Positions 36,501 through 47,475 of a DNA stretch of 64,000 nt are shown here, in pieces. A model generated the notes under the pieces. The model was not told the DNA's origin. It saw only the letters and a list, made by a program, of their open reading frames with translations, and searched no databases. Each line of letters opens with the position of its first letter. Within the stretch, counting starts at the first letter, position 1. Source of the DNA: Buchnera aphidicola (Mindarus japonicus) (GTDB lineage Bacteria; Pseudomonadota; Gammaproteobacteria; Enterobacterales; Enterobacteriaceae); the NCBI RefSeq assembly GCF_039393905.1, contig NZ_CP135030.1, positions 372,001-436,000 on the forward strand. The letters are read 5' to 3'. The position numbers and the translations under genes are program-made.

Positions 36501-37583
36501 ATGAAAAAAAAATTAAATTTTAAAAAAATTGGTGTTTTATCTGGAAAAGAAGCAAAAGATTTATTTTTTTTTGCTAAAAATAATAATTTTGCAATTCCAG
36601 CAATTAACTGTATAGGAATAGATTCTATAAATACTGTTTTAAACACAGCAGAAAAAATAAATTCTCCAGTTATTATACAACTTTCACATGGAGGATCTGA
36701 ATTTATTGCAGATATTCAATCAAAAAAAATTAATAATGAAGCTAACAGAGCTGTTTTAGGTTCTATTTCTGCTGCAAAACATGTACATTTGATAGCTCCT
36801 TACTATAACATTCCTATTATTTTACATACTGATCATTGTCATAAATCATGGTTATATTGGATTGATCAATTATTAGATGAAGGAAAAAATTTTTTTAAAA
36901 AAAACAGTCGTCCGTTATTTACATCTCATATGATTGACTTATCTAAAGAAAGAATTGAAGAAAATATAAGAATTTGTTCTAAATATTTAAAATATATACA
37001 TGATTTAAACATGTTATTAGAAATAGAATTAGGTTGTACTGGAGGAGAAGAAGATGGAGTAGACAATTCTTCTATAAATAAAGAATTACTTTATACACAA
37101 CCTAATGATGTTTTATATGCTTATGAAAAATTATCAACTATTAGCCCGAATTTTACAATTGCTGCATCCTTTGGAAACGTTCATGGTGTTTATAAACCAG
37201 GAAATGTTTCCTTGAAACCAAAAATTCTTAAAAAATCTCAAGAGAAAATTAAAGAAAAATATAGTCTATCTGGAAATCCATTAAATTTTGTATTTCATGG
37301 AGGGTCTGGGTCTTCTGAAAAAGAAATAAAACAAGCTATTAAATATGGAGTTGTAAAAATTAATATAGATACAGATATTCAATGGGCAAATTGGAATGGT
37401 ATTTTAAATTTTTATAAAAAAAATAAAAAATATTTACAATCTCAATTAGGTAACCCAAAGGGAAAAGACATTCCTAATAAAAAATACTATGATCCTCGTA
37501 TCTGGCTTAATTTTGGGAAATGTTCAATGCAAAAATATTTAGAAGAAATTTTTAAAAAATTAAATGCATATAATGTATTATAA
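36501..37583 (+). CDS. fbaA: fructose-bisphosphate aldolase, class II
   Basis: Zinc-dependent cleavage of fructose 1,6-bisphosphate to triose phosphates. 360 aa (E. coli 359). Zinc and catalytic blocks LHTDHCHKSW, LEIELGCTGGEEDGV, ASFGNVHGVYKPG and VFHGGSGSSEKE are intact, as is the C-terminal NPKGKD..NKKYYDPR. GAGAATTTTAA precedes ATG 36501. Second gene of the pgk-fbaA pair. Confidence 0.97.
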   Translation: MKKKLNFKKIGVLSGKEAKDLFFFAKNNNFAIPAINCIGIDSINTVLNTAEKINSPVIIQLSHGGSEFIADIQSKKINNEANRAVLGSISAAKHVHLIAPYYNIPIILHTDHCHKSWLYWIDQLLDEGKNFFKKNSRPLFTSHMIDLSKERIEENIRICSKYLKYIHDLNMLLEIELGCTGGEEDGVDNSSINKELLYTQPNDVLYAYEKLSTISPNFTIAASFGNVHGVYKPGNVSLKPKILKKSQEKIKEKYSLSGNPLNFVFHGGSGSSEKEIKQAIKYGVVKINIDTDIQWANWNGILNFYKKNKKYLQSQLGNPKGKDIPNKKYYDPRIWLNFGKCSMQKYLEEIFKKLNAYNVL

Positions 37584-37632
37584 CTTTTTTTAAATATTTT
37601 ACTTATTTTTTATCGAAAAAACATTCAAGATA

Positions 37633-37664
37633 CACGAAGAATAAACATTAATTTATTCTTCGTG
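37633..37664 (+). terminator. hairpin after fbaA
   Basis: Perfect 13-bp arms CACGAAGAATAAA (37633-37645) and TTTATTCTTCGTG (37652-37664) around a 6-base loop, 50 bases after the fbaA stop. It has more G:C than most spacers here. No strong T run follows, so it may act as a transcript-protecting or weak terminating structure at the end of pgk-fbaA. Confidence 0.6.
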
Positions 37665-37796
37665 ATAAATATATCGGATTACTTACAATTTTATTTATAA
37701 ATTGTTTATAAAATATAATTAAATATTTAAAAACTATTTTATTAGATAACAAGTAAAATATTTAACTTATTTAAACCTCTCTATATGGAAATAAAA

Positions 37797-38642
37797 ATGG
37801 AAGAATTAAATGTCGTAAATGATATTAATCATGCAGGAAATTGGCTAATACGAAATCAAGAACTTCTATTCGATTATATAATAAATCTAATGTTATCCAT
37901 TACAGTTTTAGTAATAGGTTTATTTGTAGGTAGAATTATTTCCAATGGAGTAAATAAAATTTTAATCAACAGACATATTGATGCTACTATAGCTGGATTT
38001 TTATCTACTTTAGTAAGATATGTCATCATTACCTTTACAATAATAGCTGCTTTAGGATGCATTGGAGTTCAAACAACTTCAGTAATTGCTATATTAGGAG
38101 CTGCTGGGATGGCCATAGGGCTAGCTCTTCAAGGATCTTTATCCAATTTTGCTGCTGGAGTATTGTTAGTAACTTTAAGACCACTTAGAACTAGTGAATA
38201 CGTAGATTTAGGAAACGTTGCAGGAACTGTATTAAACGTTCATATATTTTATACTACATTAAGAACATTAGATGGAAAAATAGTAGTGGTTCCAAATGGA
38301 AAAATTATTGCTGGAAATATTATTAATTATTCTAGAGAACCTGCTCGAAGAAATGAATTTATTATTAGTGTTGCCTATGATTCTGATATTGATAAAGTTA
38401 TAAAAATTTTAAGAGGAGTTGCAAAAAATGAAAAAAGGGTTCTGCAAGAAAGAGGAATCATTGTAGGTTTAAGTGAGCTAGCTCCTTCTTCTTTAAATTT
38501 TATTGTTAGATGTTGGAGTAAAATTGATGATTTAAACTTAGTTTATTGGGATTTAATGGCTAAATTTAAAAAAGCTTTAGATGCTAATAAAATTAATATT
38601 CCTTATCCAAAAATAGACATACATATCTGTAAAAAAAAATAA
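37797..38642 (+). CDS. mscS: small-conductance mechanosensitive channel MscS
   Basis: Inner-membrane channel that opens under tension to relieve osmotic pressure. Three transmembrane segments, then the cytoplasmic beta and alpha/beta domains. The pore helix TM3 ([23 protein letters not shown]) and the glycine-alanine packing pattern are nearly identical to E. coli. An ATG at 37785 is in frame, but the ATG at 37797 aligns with the E. coli start (MEELNVV) and has GGAAA upstream, giving 281 aa (E. coli 286). recC starts 16 bases downstream. Confidence 0.95.
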   Translation: MEELNVVNDINHAGNWLIRNQELLFDYIINLMLSITVLVIGLFVGRIISNGVNKILINRHIDATIAGFLSTLVRYVIITFTIIAALGCIGVQTTSVIAILGAAGMAIGLALQGSLSNFAAGVLLVTLRPLRTSEYVDLGNVAGTVLNVHIFYTTLRTLDGKIVVVPNGKIIAGNIINYSREPARRNEFIISVAYDSDIDKVIKILRGVAKNEKRVLQERGIIVGLSELAPSSLNFIVRCWSKIDDLNLVYWDLMAKFKKALDANKINIPYPKIDIHICKKK

Positions 38643-38658
38643 ATAAAAAAAGGTTAAT

Positions 38659-41600
38659 ATGATTTATTTATATACATCTAATAATCTAACTTCAATTATT
38701 GAAACGTGTTTAAAATTAATTAAAAAAAACCCTTTAAAAAATCCATTTGAGAAAGAATATTTTTTAATAGAAAATAAAAATATGGAACAATGGATAAATA
38801 TTTTTATTGCCGAAAAAGAAAAAATTAGTGCGAATATTAAATTTGAAACTATATATAACTTTATATGGAAAACATTCGAAAAAAACTTAAATATTAGAAT
38901 AAAAAAAAATGAGTTTGAAAAAGACTCCTTAACTTGGAAAATAATGAATATTATATCAAAAAAAAATATTTATTCTGGTATAAATAAAACTGACACCGAA
39001 ACAAAAAAAATTTATTTTTGTACTTTCATGGCTAATTTATTTATAAATTATTCATTACACAGATGTGAAATAATTAATAGTTGGGAAAGAGATATAAATT
39101 TTTATAAAAATGATTCTTCTGAAAAATGGCAAAAAAATTTATGGAAAATATTAACTAAAAAAGAAAAAAACTGGAACTTTTCTAAATTATTAAATATTTA
39201 CGTTAAGAAAATAAAATTTGAAAAATCTAATTATATCTTTTTTACTAAAAGAATTTTTGTGATAGGAATACATCATTTATGCAGTAGTTACTTAAATTTT
39301 TTTAATCAAATTAGTCCTTTTTTAGATATTTATATTTTTATAATTTCTCCTTACCAAACAAAAAAATTACATTTTTTAAAAAAAAATAAATCTTTCGATT
39401 TAAATATAAAAAATAAAATTGAAAAAAATATTTTATTGAATCCTTTATTTCAATTTTTTAAATATGCATATGAACGTTTTTTTTTGTTAAAAAATATAAA
39501 AATAAAAAAACATTTATTTATATATAAAAAAGTAAACAATCCTAAAAAAAAATTATTACCCTACTTACAAAATAAATTATTTTTTTTTAATAAAAAGAAA
39601 ATATTTGATCAAAAATTAAAAAAAAAAATATTACAAACAGATTTTTCTTTATCCATCCATTGTTGTCATAATATTAGAAGAGAAATAGAAATTTTACATG
39701 ATAACTTATTAAGAATTTTAAACGAAAACAAAAAAATTTTTCCGAAAGATATTTTAATTCTTTGTTCTAATACAGAAGACTACTCAACAACAATAAAATC
39801 TGTTTTTAACAGAGAAGAAAAAGAAAAATTTATTCCTTTTACCATTTTAAATGAAATATCTAAGAAAAATAAAATTATTATCTACCTGCTAGAAAAATTA
39901 CTTAAATTTCATTATTGTAAATTTTACAATACAGATATAATCGAATTGTTACAATATGAATTAATATCAAGAAAATTTAATTTTTCAAAAAAAGAAGTAG
40001 AAATCTTAAAAATTTGGATAAAAAATTCTAATATTAGATGGGGACTAGATAATCTACATATCAAAAAATTAAACTTACCTCCAACTAATAAAAATACTTG
40101 GGAATTTGGAATTAAAAGATTTCTGCTGGGATACGCAATGAACAATAGTGAAAAATCATGGATGAATACCATTTCTTTCTCTATAACAGAAGAAAATGAA
40201 ATAAATATTCTAGAAAAATTAATTCAATTTATAACTATTTTAAAAAAATGGAGGAAGATAATTTCAAAATCAAAACTATTTAATGATTGGATACCCATTT
40301 TTAAAAAAATGATATTTTATTTTTTTTTAGAAAAAGACTTTTTTTTAAAAAAAAAATATGATTTATATAAAAAAATATGGAAAAAAACTATTTTTTTTTC
40401 TATTAAAGAAAATTATCAAGAAAAAATATCTATTGATATTTTTAGTAAAAAATTTTTAATTAATATAAAAAAATTTTTTAGAAAAAAAAATTTTTCAAAA
40501 AATAAAGTAAACTTCTCAAACTTATATAATTTTAGTATTATTCCATTTAAAGTAATATACTTAATTGGTTTTAATGAAGATATTTATCCCCGTGTTGAAA
40601 ATATTAAATACTTTGATTTAATTAAAAAAAACAAAAATATTGGAGATCCTGATTTAAAAGAAAAAGATTATTATACTTTTTTAGAAATTTTGATATCCGC
40701 TAAAGATTATTTAATCTTAAGCTATATTAATTATAGATTAGAAAACGATCTGAAAGTTAATCCTTCTATTTTAATAAATAAATTATTAAATTATATTAAA
40801 ACAAGTTATTTTATTAATGATGAACAATCAGAAAAAGAAATATTACAACATATTCATTTATTTCATTCAGAAAATTCATTTGATGCTATAAATTTTAATA
40901 ATGTTTATAATTACCAAAGCTTCGATGATAATTGGTTTAATATATTATTAAATAATAACAATAATAATCGTGAATTTAAATTTTTTAAAAAAATAGATTT
41001 CTATTTTGAAAAAGAGATTAAATTAAAAAAATTTATTTTATTTTGGAAAAATCCTATCCGATTTTTTTTAAAAAAAAGAATTGGAATAACATTTCCAGAA
41101 AAAAACGAAAATCTTATAAAAATGGAACCTTTTTCATTAAACTCATTAGAAAATTATAAACTTAATGAAAAAATATTAAATGAAATGATTAATAAAAAAA
41201 ATGAAAGAAAAATTTTAAAAAAACTTGAATCTTCTGGAGAACTTCCTTACAATTTTAACTATTTTTATATAAATAAAAATACTTATAAAGAATTATTATG
41301 CTTAACAAAAAAAATTTTAATTAATAAAACAACCCTTAAAACTAAAGAAATATATATTCGCTTATCTAAAAATATAATATATGGAAAACTAGAAAATATT
41401 CAAAAAACAGGTATTTTAAAGTGGAAACCTACTTTGTTAAACTATAATGATATGATTTCTCTATGGTTAGAACACCTTATTTATTGTATTTCCGAAAAAA
41501 AAGGGAATTCTGTAATATACGGATTAAAAAATAAAAAATATTTTTTTTCACCTATAAAAAAAAAAGAAGCTTTATTTTATTTAGAAAATTATATTAAAGG

Positions 41601-41889
41601 ATATTTAGAAGGATTAAATCATCCTTTGTTATTAATAAAATCTAGTTTTTCTTGGATAGAAAAAATATATGATAAAATTAAAAAAGATATAATTTCTGAA
41701 AAAAAAATTGCAATAAAAGCTAGAAAAAGTTTTCTAGATACTTGGAATGGAAATACAATTATTCCAGGAGAAAAAGAAGACTTATACATTAAAAAAATTA
41801 TACCTGAAATAACAGAAGAATTGCTTGAGGAAATATATAAAACATGTAAAAAATGGATTATTCCTATTTTAAATCACATTAATGATTAA
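38659..41889 (+). CDS. recC: exonuclease V subunit RecC
   Basis: Chi-recognising subunit of the RecBCD helicase-nuclease that processes double-strand ends. 1076 aa (E. coli 1122). Collinear with E. coli RecC throughout: LIENKNMEQWINIF, FIWKTFEKN, SLSIHCCHNIRREIEILHDNLL, WGLDNLH, RFLLGYAM, NFSIIPFKVIYLIGFNEDIYPR, SGELPYNF and LEHLIYC. Much diverged, Lys-rich. AAGG upstream of ATG 38659. Its last eight bases overlap recB; ptrA, between recC and recB in E. coli, is gone. Confidence 0.94.
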   Translation: MIYLYTSNNLTSIIETCLKLIKKNPLKNPFEKEYFLIENKNMEQWINIFIAEKEKISANIKFETIYNFIWKTFEKNLNIRIKKNEFEKDSLTWKIMNIISKKNIYSGINKTDTETKKIYFCTFMANLFINYSLHRCEIINSWERDINFYKNDSSEKWQKNLWKILTKKEKNWNFSKLLNIYVKKIKFEKSNYIFFTKRIFVIGIHHLCSSYLNFFNQISPFLDIYIFIISPYQTKKLHFLKKNKSFDLNIKNKIEKNILLNPLFQFFKYAYERFFLLKNIKIKKHLFIYKKVNNPKKKLLPYLQNKLFFFNKKKIFDQKLKKKILQTDFSLSIHCCHNIRREIEILHDNLLRILNENKKIFPKDILILCSNTEDYSTTIKSVFNREEKEKFIPFTILNEISKKNKIIIYLLEKLLKFHYCKFYNTDIIELLQYELISRKFNFSKKEVEILKIWIKNSNIRWGLDNLHIKKLNLPPTNKNTWEFGIKRFLLGYAMNNSEKSWMNTISFSITEENEINILEKLIQFITILKKWRKIISKSKLFNDWIPIFKKMIFYFFLEKDFFLKKKYDLYKKIWKKTIFFSIKENYQEKISIDIFSKKFLINIKKFFRKKNFSKNKVNFSNLYNFSIIPFKVIYLIGFNEDIYPRVENIKYFDLIKKNKNIGDPDLKEKDYYTFLEILISAKDYLILSYINYRLENDLKVNPSILINKLLNYIKTSYFINDEQSEKEILQHIHLFHSENSFDAINFNNVYNYQSFDDNWFNILLNNNNNNREFKFFKKIDFYFEKEIKLKKFILFWKNPIRFFLKKRIGITFPEKNENLIKMEPFSLNSLENYKLNEKILNEMINKKNERKILKKLESSGELPYNFNYFYINKNTYKELLCLTKKILINKTTLKTKEIYIRLSKNIIYGKLENIQKTGILKWKPTLLNYNDMISLWLEHLIYCISEKKGNSVIYGLKNKKYFFSPIKKKEALFYLENYIKGYLEGLNHPLLLIKSSFSWIEKIYDKIKKDIISEKKIAIKARKSFLDTWNGNTIIPGEKEDLYIKKIIPEITEELLEEIYKTCKKWIIPILNHIND

Positions 41890-44800
41890 TTTTTTTATAA
41901 AAAATATGAAAAAAAATGTAAAAAAAATAAAAGAAATATTTAATTTTTTGTTAGAAGGAAAACATGTAATCGAAGCATCAGCTGGAACAGGGAAAACTTT
42001 TTTTATAGTTTTAACTTATATAAGATTAATATTAGGTATTAATATAAAAAAAGAAAAAAATCCTTTATCAGTTAAAAAAATTCTTGTTCTAACTTTTAAT
42101 AAGTCAGCAAAAGAAGAAATCTTTAAACGAATAAAAAAAACTATTCAAGAATTAAAACTCGCTATTTTAAAAAAGAAAATTAATAATAATAATATAATTG
42201 TTTTTATAAATAAAATTAAAAATTTTGAATTAGCAAAAGCCCTGCTTTTAAAAGCAGAGTTTGATTTAGATCAAGCTAAAATTTTTACTATAGATAGTTT
42301 TTTTTTTAAAACATTAAACTATTATACTTTTCATTTAAGTTCACAAAATAATATTAAAAATGAAAGAAATATGTACTTAGAAACTACTATAGATTTTTGG
42401 AGGAAACAATGTTTTTTGCTTCCAAAAAATTTACTAAACATTATTTATAAAAAATGGAAAAATCCTTTAAATTTATTTAAAGAAATCGAACCTTGGATAA
42501 ATTATCAGAAAAACAATCCTTATTTAAAAATAAAAAAAAAATATTGTGTAATTAATTTGCATAAAAAAAATATTAAAAAAATTAATTTCTTTAAAAAATC
42601 TTGGTTAGGAGTTAGTAAAAAAATATTTAATTCGATAGATGAATTCATTATAAATAAAAGAATTTTTAATAAAAGAAACAAAAAAAGATGGATAAATATA
42701 ATAAATAAATGGGCAATAGAAAAAACAGTTGATTATTTTATTCCAAAAGAGTTATCTTACTTTAAAAAAAAAATAAATAAAACAAAAAATAAAAAAAATA
42801 AAACACTATATAATTTTTTTATTTTTACAGAGTTTTTCTTAAAAGAAAATTTTTCAATAAAAAAAGAGTTTATTCTTTTATCTATTAAAAATGTTATACA
42901 TTATACCAACTTAAGAAAAAAAAATATTGGGTATTTAGAATATTCTGATGTTTCAAACTTACTGTTTAAGGAATTAAAAAAGAAAAAAAATAATTTTTTA
43001 AGAAAAATAAGTAAAGATTTTAGTGCTGTACTAATAGATGAATTTCAGGATATTAATTTTCAACAACATAAAATTATAAAAAAAATATTTTATGAAAGAA
43101 AAAATATATTTTTATTGTTAATCGGAGATCCAAAACAATCTATTTATAATTTTAGGGGGGCTAACATATTTTCTTACTTTCAATCAAAATCCGAAATTAA
43201 ATCACATTTTTTTCTTGAAAAAAATTGGAGATCCACACCCAGCATAATAAATAACATAAATTTATTGTTTTCTAGAATTAAAAATCCATTTTTAAATTCC
43301 AAAATAAAATTTATTCCTTCTACTTTCTTTAAAAAAAACAAATACAATTATTTTAAAATTAATAATATTATTCAACCTTCTTTCTCTATATTTATTAACT
43401 CAAATGAAATTATTTCTAAAAGAAATTACGAAGAATGGATTTCTAAAGAATGTGCAAAAAGTATTTCTTATTGGTTAGAAAGAGGAAGGTCTGGAAATGC
43501 TACTATTTCTATTAAAAATAAAATTAAGTCTATTTCAGAAAAAGATATTGTTGTAATAGTTAAAAATAAAATAGAAGCTATTTGTATACAGGATGCTTTA
43601 AAAAAAAATAATGTTCCATCTATTTATTTATCGAACAAAAAAAACATATTTGATACTTTAGAAGCAAAGGAATTATTTTGGATACTTACCGCCATTTTAG
43701 ACTCAAAAAATGAAAAGAAACTTAAAAGAGCACTATGCACAAATTTACTGGAAAATGATTCTAATCAAATAAATAAAATATTTTTAAATTTAGAATACTG
43801 GTCTTCTACGATAAATAAATTTTATCATTTTTATAAAATTTGGGAAAAATTAGGAATTTTCTCCCTAATAAAACACTTGATAAAAATTAAGAAAAAAAAA
43901 ATTAACTTAAATGAAAAAAAAGAAAATATATTTAACGTAAACAATTTTTTACATTTAGGAAAAATAATAGATGAAAAATATTTTTTATTAAATGAAAAAA
44001 AAATATTAGTTTATTGGTTAGAAGGAAAAATTAATAATATAGATTATTTACCAAAAAATAATTTCGTCCAGAATCCAGATTCTAATAATTCCGTAAAAAT
44101 TATTTCTATACATAAATCGAAAGGATTAGAATTTCCACTAGTTTGGATTCCTTTTATTATGAATTATAAAAAAAGAAAAATAGGATTATACCCTAATAAA
44201 AAAAATCAATTTAGAATAAATTTAGAGGAAAATTCAAAAAAATCTAAATTAGTAGATAAAGAAAGACTTTCAGAAGATATGCGATTATTATATGTTGCTT
44301 TAACAAGAACCATTATACATTGCAGCTTAGGAATAGCCAGAGTTCAAACTATACGAAAAAAAAAATACAATATTTTTTCTAACGTACATCATAGTGCTTT
44401 TGGATATCTTCTTCAACGTGGAAAAAAATGCAATCTTTCTATTTTTAAAAAAAATTTAAAAGAAATACAAAAATATGAAGATATTAAATTTTTTTCAAAT
44501 TTCAAAGAAAAAATTTTTCAAAAAAAAATTAATGTCAATATTCCAATAAATGTTAAAAAATTTAATAGAAAGATTCTGAATTATTGGGATATAACAAGTT
44601 TTTCTAAATTACAAAAGGAAAATTTAGTTTTAACTAATAAAAAAAAGAAAAATTCAAATGCAAAAATTATTAATGTTTCCAACGATACTTTAAGTCCTTA
44701 CTATTTTCCAAGAGGAGTTGAATTTGGTTCCTTGCTTCATAATATATTAAAAAAATGTAAATTTAATGATAAAATTAACGATTACCATATTCTAAAAGAA

Positions 44801-45412
44801 ATTAGCAAAGTAAAACTAAATAAAGAATGGATACCTATAATAAAAAATTGGATGTATCAAATTTTTCAAAAAAAAATTAATAATTATGGTCTAAAATTAT
44901 CAAATTTAAAAGAAAATGAATATCTAAAAGAATTAAAATTCTTTTATCCTATTAAAAAAATAATAAATGATTATAAATTTAATAAAATAATTAAATTATT
45001 TAGGTTAAAAAATCAAGAAATTCCTTTATTTAACTTTGAGAAAAAAAAAGGAATGTTAACAGGATTTATTGATCTTATTTTTTTTTCAAATAAAAAATAC
45101 TATATTTTAGAATATAAATCTAATTGGCTCGGTTACGATAATAGTTTTTATTCAAAAAAAAACATAAAATCGGAAATAATTAAACATAGATATGATATAC
45201 AATCTTTACTGTATATAATCGCTCTTAATAGATATCTAAAAAACAAAATTAAAAAATATAATTTTAATCAAAATTTTGGAGGTTTTTATTTTTTATTTAT
45301 TAGAGGAATGTATTTAGAAAAAAACAAAACTAATGAAAATAATGGAATTTATCATTTTCTCCCTAAAGAAAATTGTATAAATAAACTAGATAATTTTTTT
45401 AAAGGAAAATAA
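41882..45412 (+). CDS. recB: exonuclease V subunit RecB
   Basis: 3'-5' helicase and nuclease subunit of RecBCD. 1176 aa (E. coli 1180). UvrD-type motifs: ASAGTGKT (residues 32-39), IDEFQDIN, GDPKQSIYNFRGA, NWRSTP, IHKSKGLEFP and LYVALTR. The C-terminal nuclease domain has GFIDLIF (Asp1064) and LEYKSNWLG, so the second metal ligand is Glu1077 where E. coli has Asp1080, with Lys1079 kept. The frame overlaps recC by eight bases, so translation is probably coupled; another ATG at 41906 is possible. Confidence 0.95.
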   Translation: MINFFIKNMKKNVKKIKEIFNFLLEGKHVIEASAGTGKTFFIVLTYIRLILGINIKKEKNPLSVKKILVLTFNKSAKEEIFKRIKKTIQELKLAILKKKINNNNIIVFINKIKNFELAKALLLKAEFDLDQAKIFTIDSFFFKTLNYYTFHLSSQNNIKNERNMYLETTIDFWRKQCFLLPKNLLNIIYKKWKNPLNLFKEIEPWINYQKNNPYLKIKKKYCVINLHKKNIKKINFFKKSWLGVSKKIFNSIDEFIINKRIFNKRNKKRWINIINKWAIEKTVDYFIPKELSYFKKKINKTKNKKNKTLYNFFIFTEFFLKENFSIKKEFILLSIKNVIHYTNLRKKNIGYLEYSDVSNLLFKELKKKKNNFLRKISKDFSAVLIDEFQDINFQQHKIIKKIFYERKNIFLLLIGDPKQSIYNFRGANIFSYFQSKSEIKSHFFLEKNWRSTPSIINNINLLFSRIKNPFLNSKIKFIPSTFFKKNKYNYFKINNIIQPSFSIFINSNEIISKRNYEEWISKECAKSISYWLERGRSGNATISIKNKIKSISEKDIVVIVKNKIEAICIQDALKKNNVPSIYLSNKKNIFDTLEAKELFWILTAILDSKNEKKLKRALCTNLLENDSNQINKIFLNLEYWSSTINKFYHFYKIWEKLGIFSLIKHLIKIKKKKINLNEKKENIFNVNNFLHLGKIIDEKYFLLNEKKILVYWLEGKINNIDYLPKNNFVQNPDSNNSVKIISIHKSKGLEFPLVWIPFIMNYKKRKIGLYPNKKNQFRINLEENSKKSKLVDKERLSEDMRLLYVALTRTIIHCSLGIARVQTIRKKKYNIFSNVHHSAFGYLLQRGKKCNLSIFKKNLKEIQKYEDIKFFSNFKEKIFQKKINVNIPINVKKFNRKILNYWDITSFSKLQKENLVLTNKKKKNSNAKIINVSNDTLSPYYFPRGVEFGSLLHNILKKCKFNDKINDYHILKEISKVKLNKEWIPIIKNWMYQIFQKKINNYGLKLSNLKENEYLKELKFFYPIKKIINDYKFNKIIKLFRLKNQEIPLFNFEKKKGMLTGFIDLIFFSNKKYYILEYKSNWLGYDNSFYSKKNIKSEIIKHRYDIQSLLYIIALNRYLKNKIKKYNFNQNFGGFYFLFIRGMYLEKNKTNENNGIYHFLPKENCINKLDNFFKGK

Positions 45413-45592
45413 TTTCTTAATTCTATATTTTATAAATAAAAATAATTTTAAAAATTAAATCTAATATTTAATTTTTTTAATTTAAAGATCAAAAAAATAA
45501 TATTTAATTTTTTTTAAAATCTTTAAATTGATATGATTTATATTGCAAAAATCAAAAATTAATATACCAATTTGTCAGAATAGTAAATTAAA

Positions 45593-47440
45593 ATGAAAAA
45601 ATTATTACAAGAAGCAGTAAAAAAAAAATTAATTCGATCTATAGATTTCGAATTTTCTAATTTTATTTCTAGAAAAAATGAACCTGCTATTATGTTAGCA
45701 GTAGCTTGCATAAGCAATTTTTATGGAAAAGGAAATATTTGCTTACCTATTGCGTTTTTATTAAAAAAATATTTCAATAATCCTCAAAAAAAAATTGTAA
45801 AAAAAATGTGGAAAGTTATTAAAAAAATAAATTCTCTTCAAGATTGGATTCAAGTTTTCAAAAAAAGTGAAGTTATTGGATCAGAAAATAGTAAAAAACC
45901 AATAATTTTTTCAAAAAATAATTTATATCTTTATCAAGCGTGGTTTACAGAAAAAAAAATTTTTAATTTTATTAAGAAAGAAAATAACTTTATAGAAATA
46001 AATAAATCAATTTTTGAAAGATTAAATAAAAAAATTAAATTTAATAAAGAAGACTCTTTCCAAAAAATAGCAATTCTTATGTCAATATTTAATAAAATTA
46101 CCTTTATTATTGGAGGCCCGGGAACAGGAAAAACTACTCTAATATCCAAATTAATTATTTCAATTATTCGATTTTCATACTCTACTCCCATCATTAAATT
46201 AACTGCAACGACTGGAAAAGCTGCTGCTAATTTACTGTTTTCTATTAAAAAAATTATTCCTACATTAAATTTAACAAAGTTAGAAAAACAATATTTTCCA
46301 AAATATTCTTCTACTTTGCATCATTTATTAAAAATAAAACCAAGTATCAATCATTCATTCAACGAAAAAAAAAATAATATTAATGCTGATATATTAATCA
46401 TAGACGAATCTTCAATGATTGATTTTTTTATGATGTATAAATTAATAAATTCTTTATCCTCTCATACAAGATTAATATTTATAGGAGATTATAATCAGTT
46501 ATCTCCTATTGGAAAAGGTTATTTATTAAAAGAAATTTCTTTTTTTTATGAATATGGATATACAAAAAGGTTTACAAAATTATTAAAAAAAATAAATTTT
46601 TTAGATGTTAACTCTAATTCAAAAACATCAAACTTAATTATTAATAATAATATTTGTATGTTAAAAAAAAATTATAGATTTTTACCGACATCAGGAATTC
46701 AACAATTCTCTTCAATGTTAAAACTAGGAAAAACAAAAATAATTAAAAAAATTATTAATAATAGTTTTACAGATATTAAATACATCCCTGTAACTAATAA
46801 TAAAGAATATAAAAAAATGATACTTTTAGTTGTTTTAGAATATAAAGAATATTTTGAAAGTATTAAAAAACAACACTCTCCTAATAAAATTATTACTTTA
46901 TTTAATAAATATCGCTTAATTTGTGCATTAAAAGAAGGATTGTTTGGAACAAAACGTGTTGGTAACAATATAGAAGAAAAAATGAAAGATCTTGGTTATA
47001 TTCAACCGAAGATGATTAAAAAAGAAATTTGGTATGTAGGAAAACCTATATTAATAAAAAAAAACAATAAAAATTTAAAAATTTTTAATGGAGATATTGG
47101 AATAACTTTTCTAAATTCAAAGAAAAATTTTCTAGTATTTTTTTTATCATTAGACAACTCAATTAAAACTATTCCAATTAATTTATTACCTGAATATGAA
47201 ACAGCATGGACAATCACGGTTCATAAATCACAGGGTTCAGAATTTTCTCATACAGGATTATTATTACCTTTAATCGATGTGAAAACTTTAAGTAAAGAAT
47301 TACTATATACAGCTATTACAAGATCAAAAAAAAAATTAACTTTATATGCTAATAAAAAAATTCTTTATTTAACAGCAAATAAGAAAATTGTTAACTATAG
47401 CGGGATTAAAGAAAAATTAAAAAATTATCTAGAGAACTAA
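45593..47440 (+). CDS. recD: exonuclease V subunit RecD
   Basis: 5'-3' helicase motor of RecBCD. 615 aa (E. coli 608). Superfamily 1 motifs: Walker A GGPGTGKTT near residue 174, TATTGKAAANL, Walker B IIDESSMID, GDYNQLSPIGKG, and the C-terminal TVHKSQGSEF and YTAITRSK. It lies 180 bases after recB and converges on argA (35-base gap), as in E. coli. All three RecBCD subunits are thus full-length. Confidence 0.95.
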   Translation: MKKLLQEAVKKKLIRSIDFEFSNFISRKNEPAIMLAVACISNFYGKGNICLPIAFLLKKYFNNPQKKIVKKMWKVIKKINSLQDWIQVFKKSEVIGSENSKKPIIFSKNNLYLYQAWFTEKKIFNFIKKENNFIEINKSIFERLNKKIKFNKEDSFQKIAILMSIFNKITFIIGGPGTGKTTLISKLIISIIRFSYSTPIIKLTATTGKAAANLLFSIKKIIPTLNLTKLEKQYFPKYSSTLHHLLKIKPSINHSFNEKKNNINADILIIDESSMIDFFMMYKLINSLSSHTRLIFIGDYNQLSPIGKGYLLKEISFFYEYGYTKRFTKLLKKINFLDVNSNSKTSNLIINNNICMLKKNYRFLPTSGIQQFSSMLKLGKTKIIKKIINNSFTDIKYIPVTNNKEYKKMILLVVLEYKEYFESIKKQHSPNKIITLFNKYRLICALKEGLFGTKRVGNNIEEKMKDLGYIQPKMIKKEIWYVGKPILIKKNNKNLKIFNGDIGITFLNSKKNFLVFFLSLDNSIKTIPINLLPEYETAWTITVHKSQGSEFSHTGLLLPLIDVKTLSKELLYTAITRSKKKLTLYANKKILYLTANKKIVNYSGIKEKLKNYLEN

Positions 47441-47475
47441 TAAATCTATTAATTAAATAAAACTACAATTTTTCA

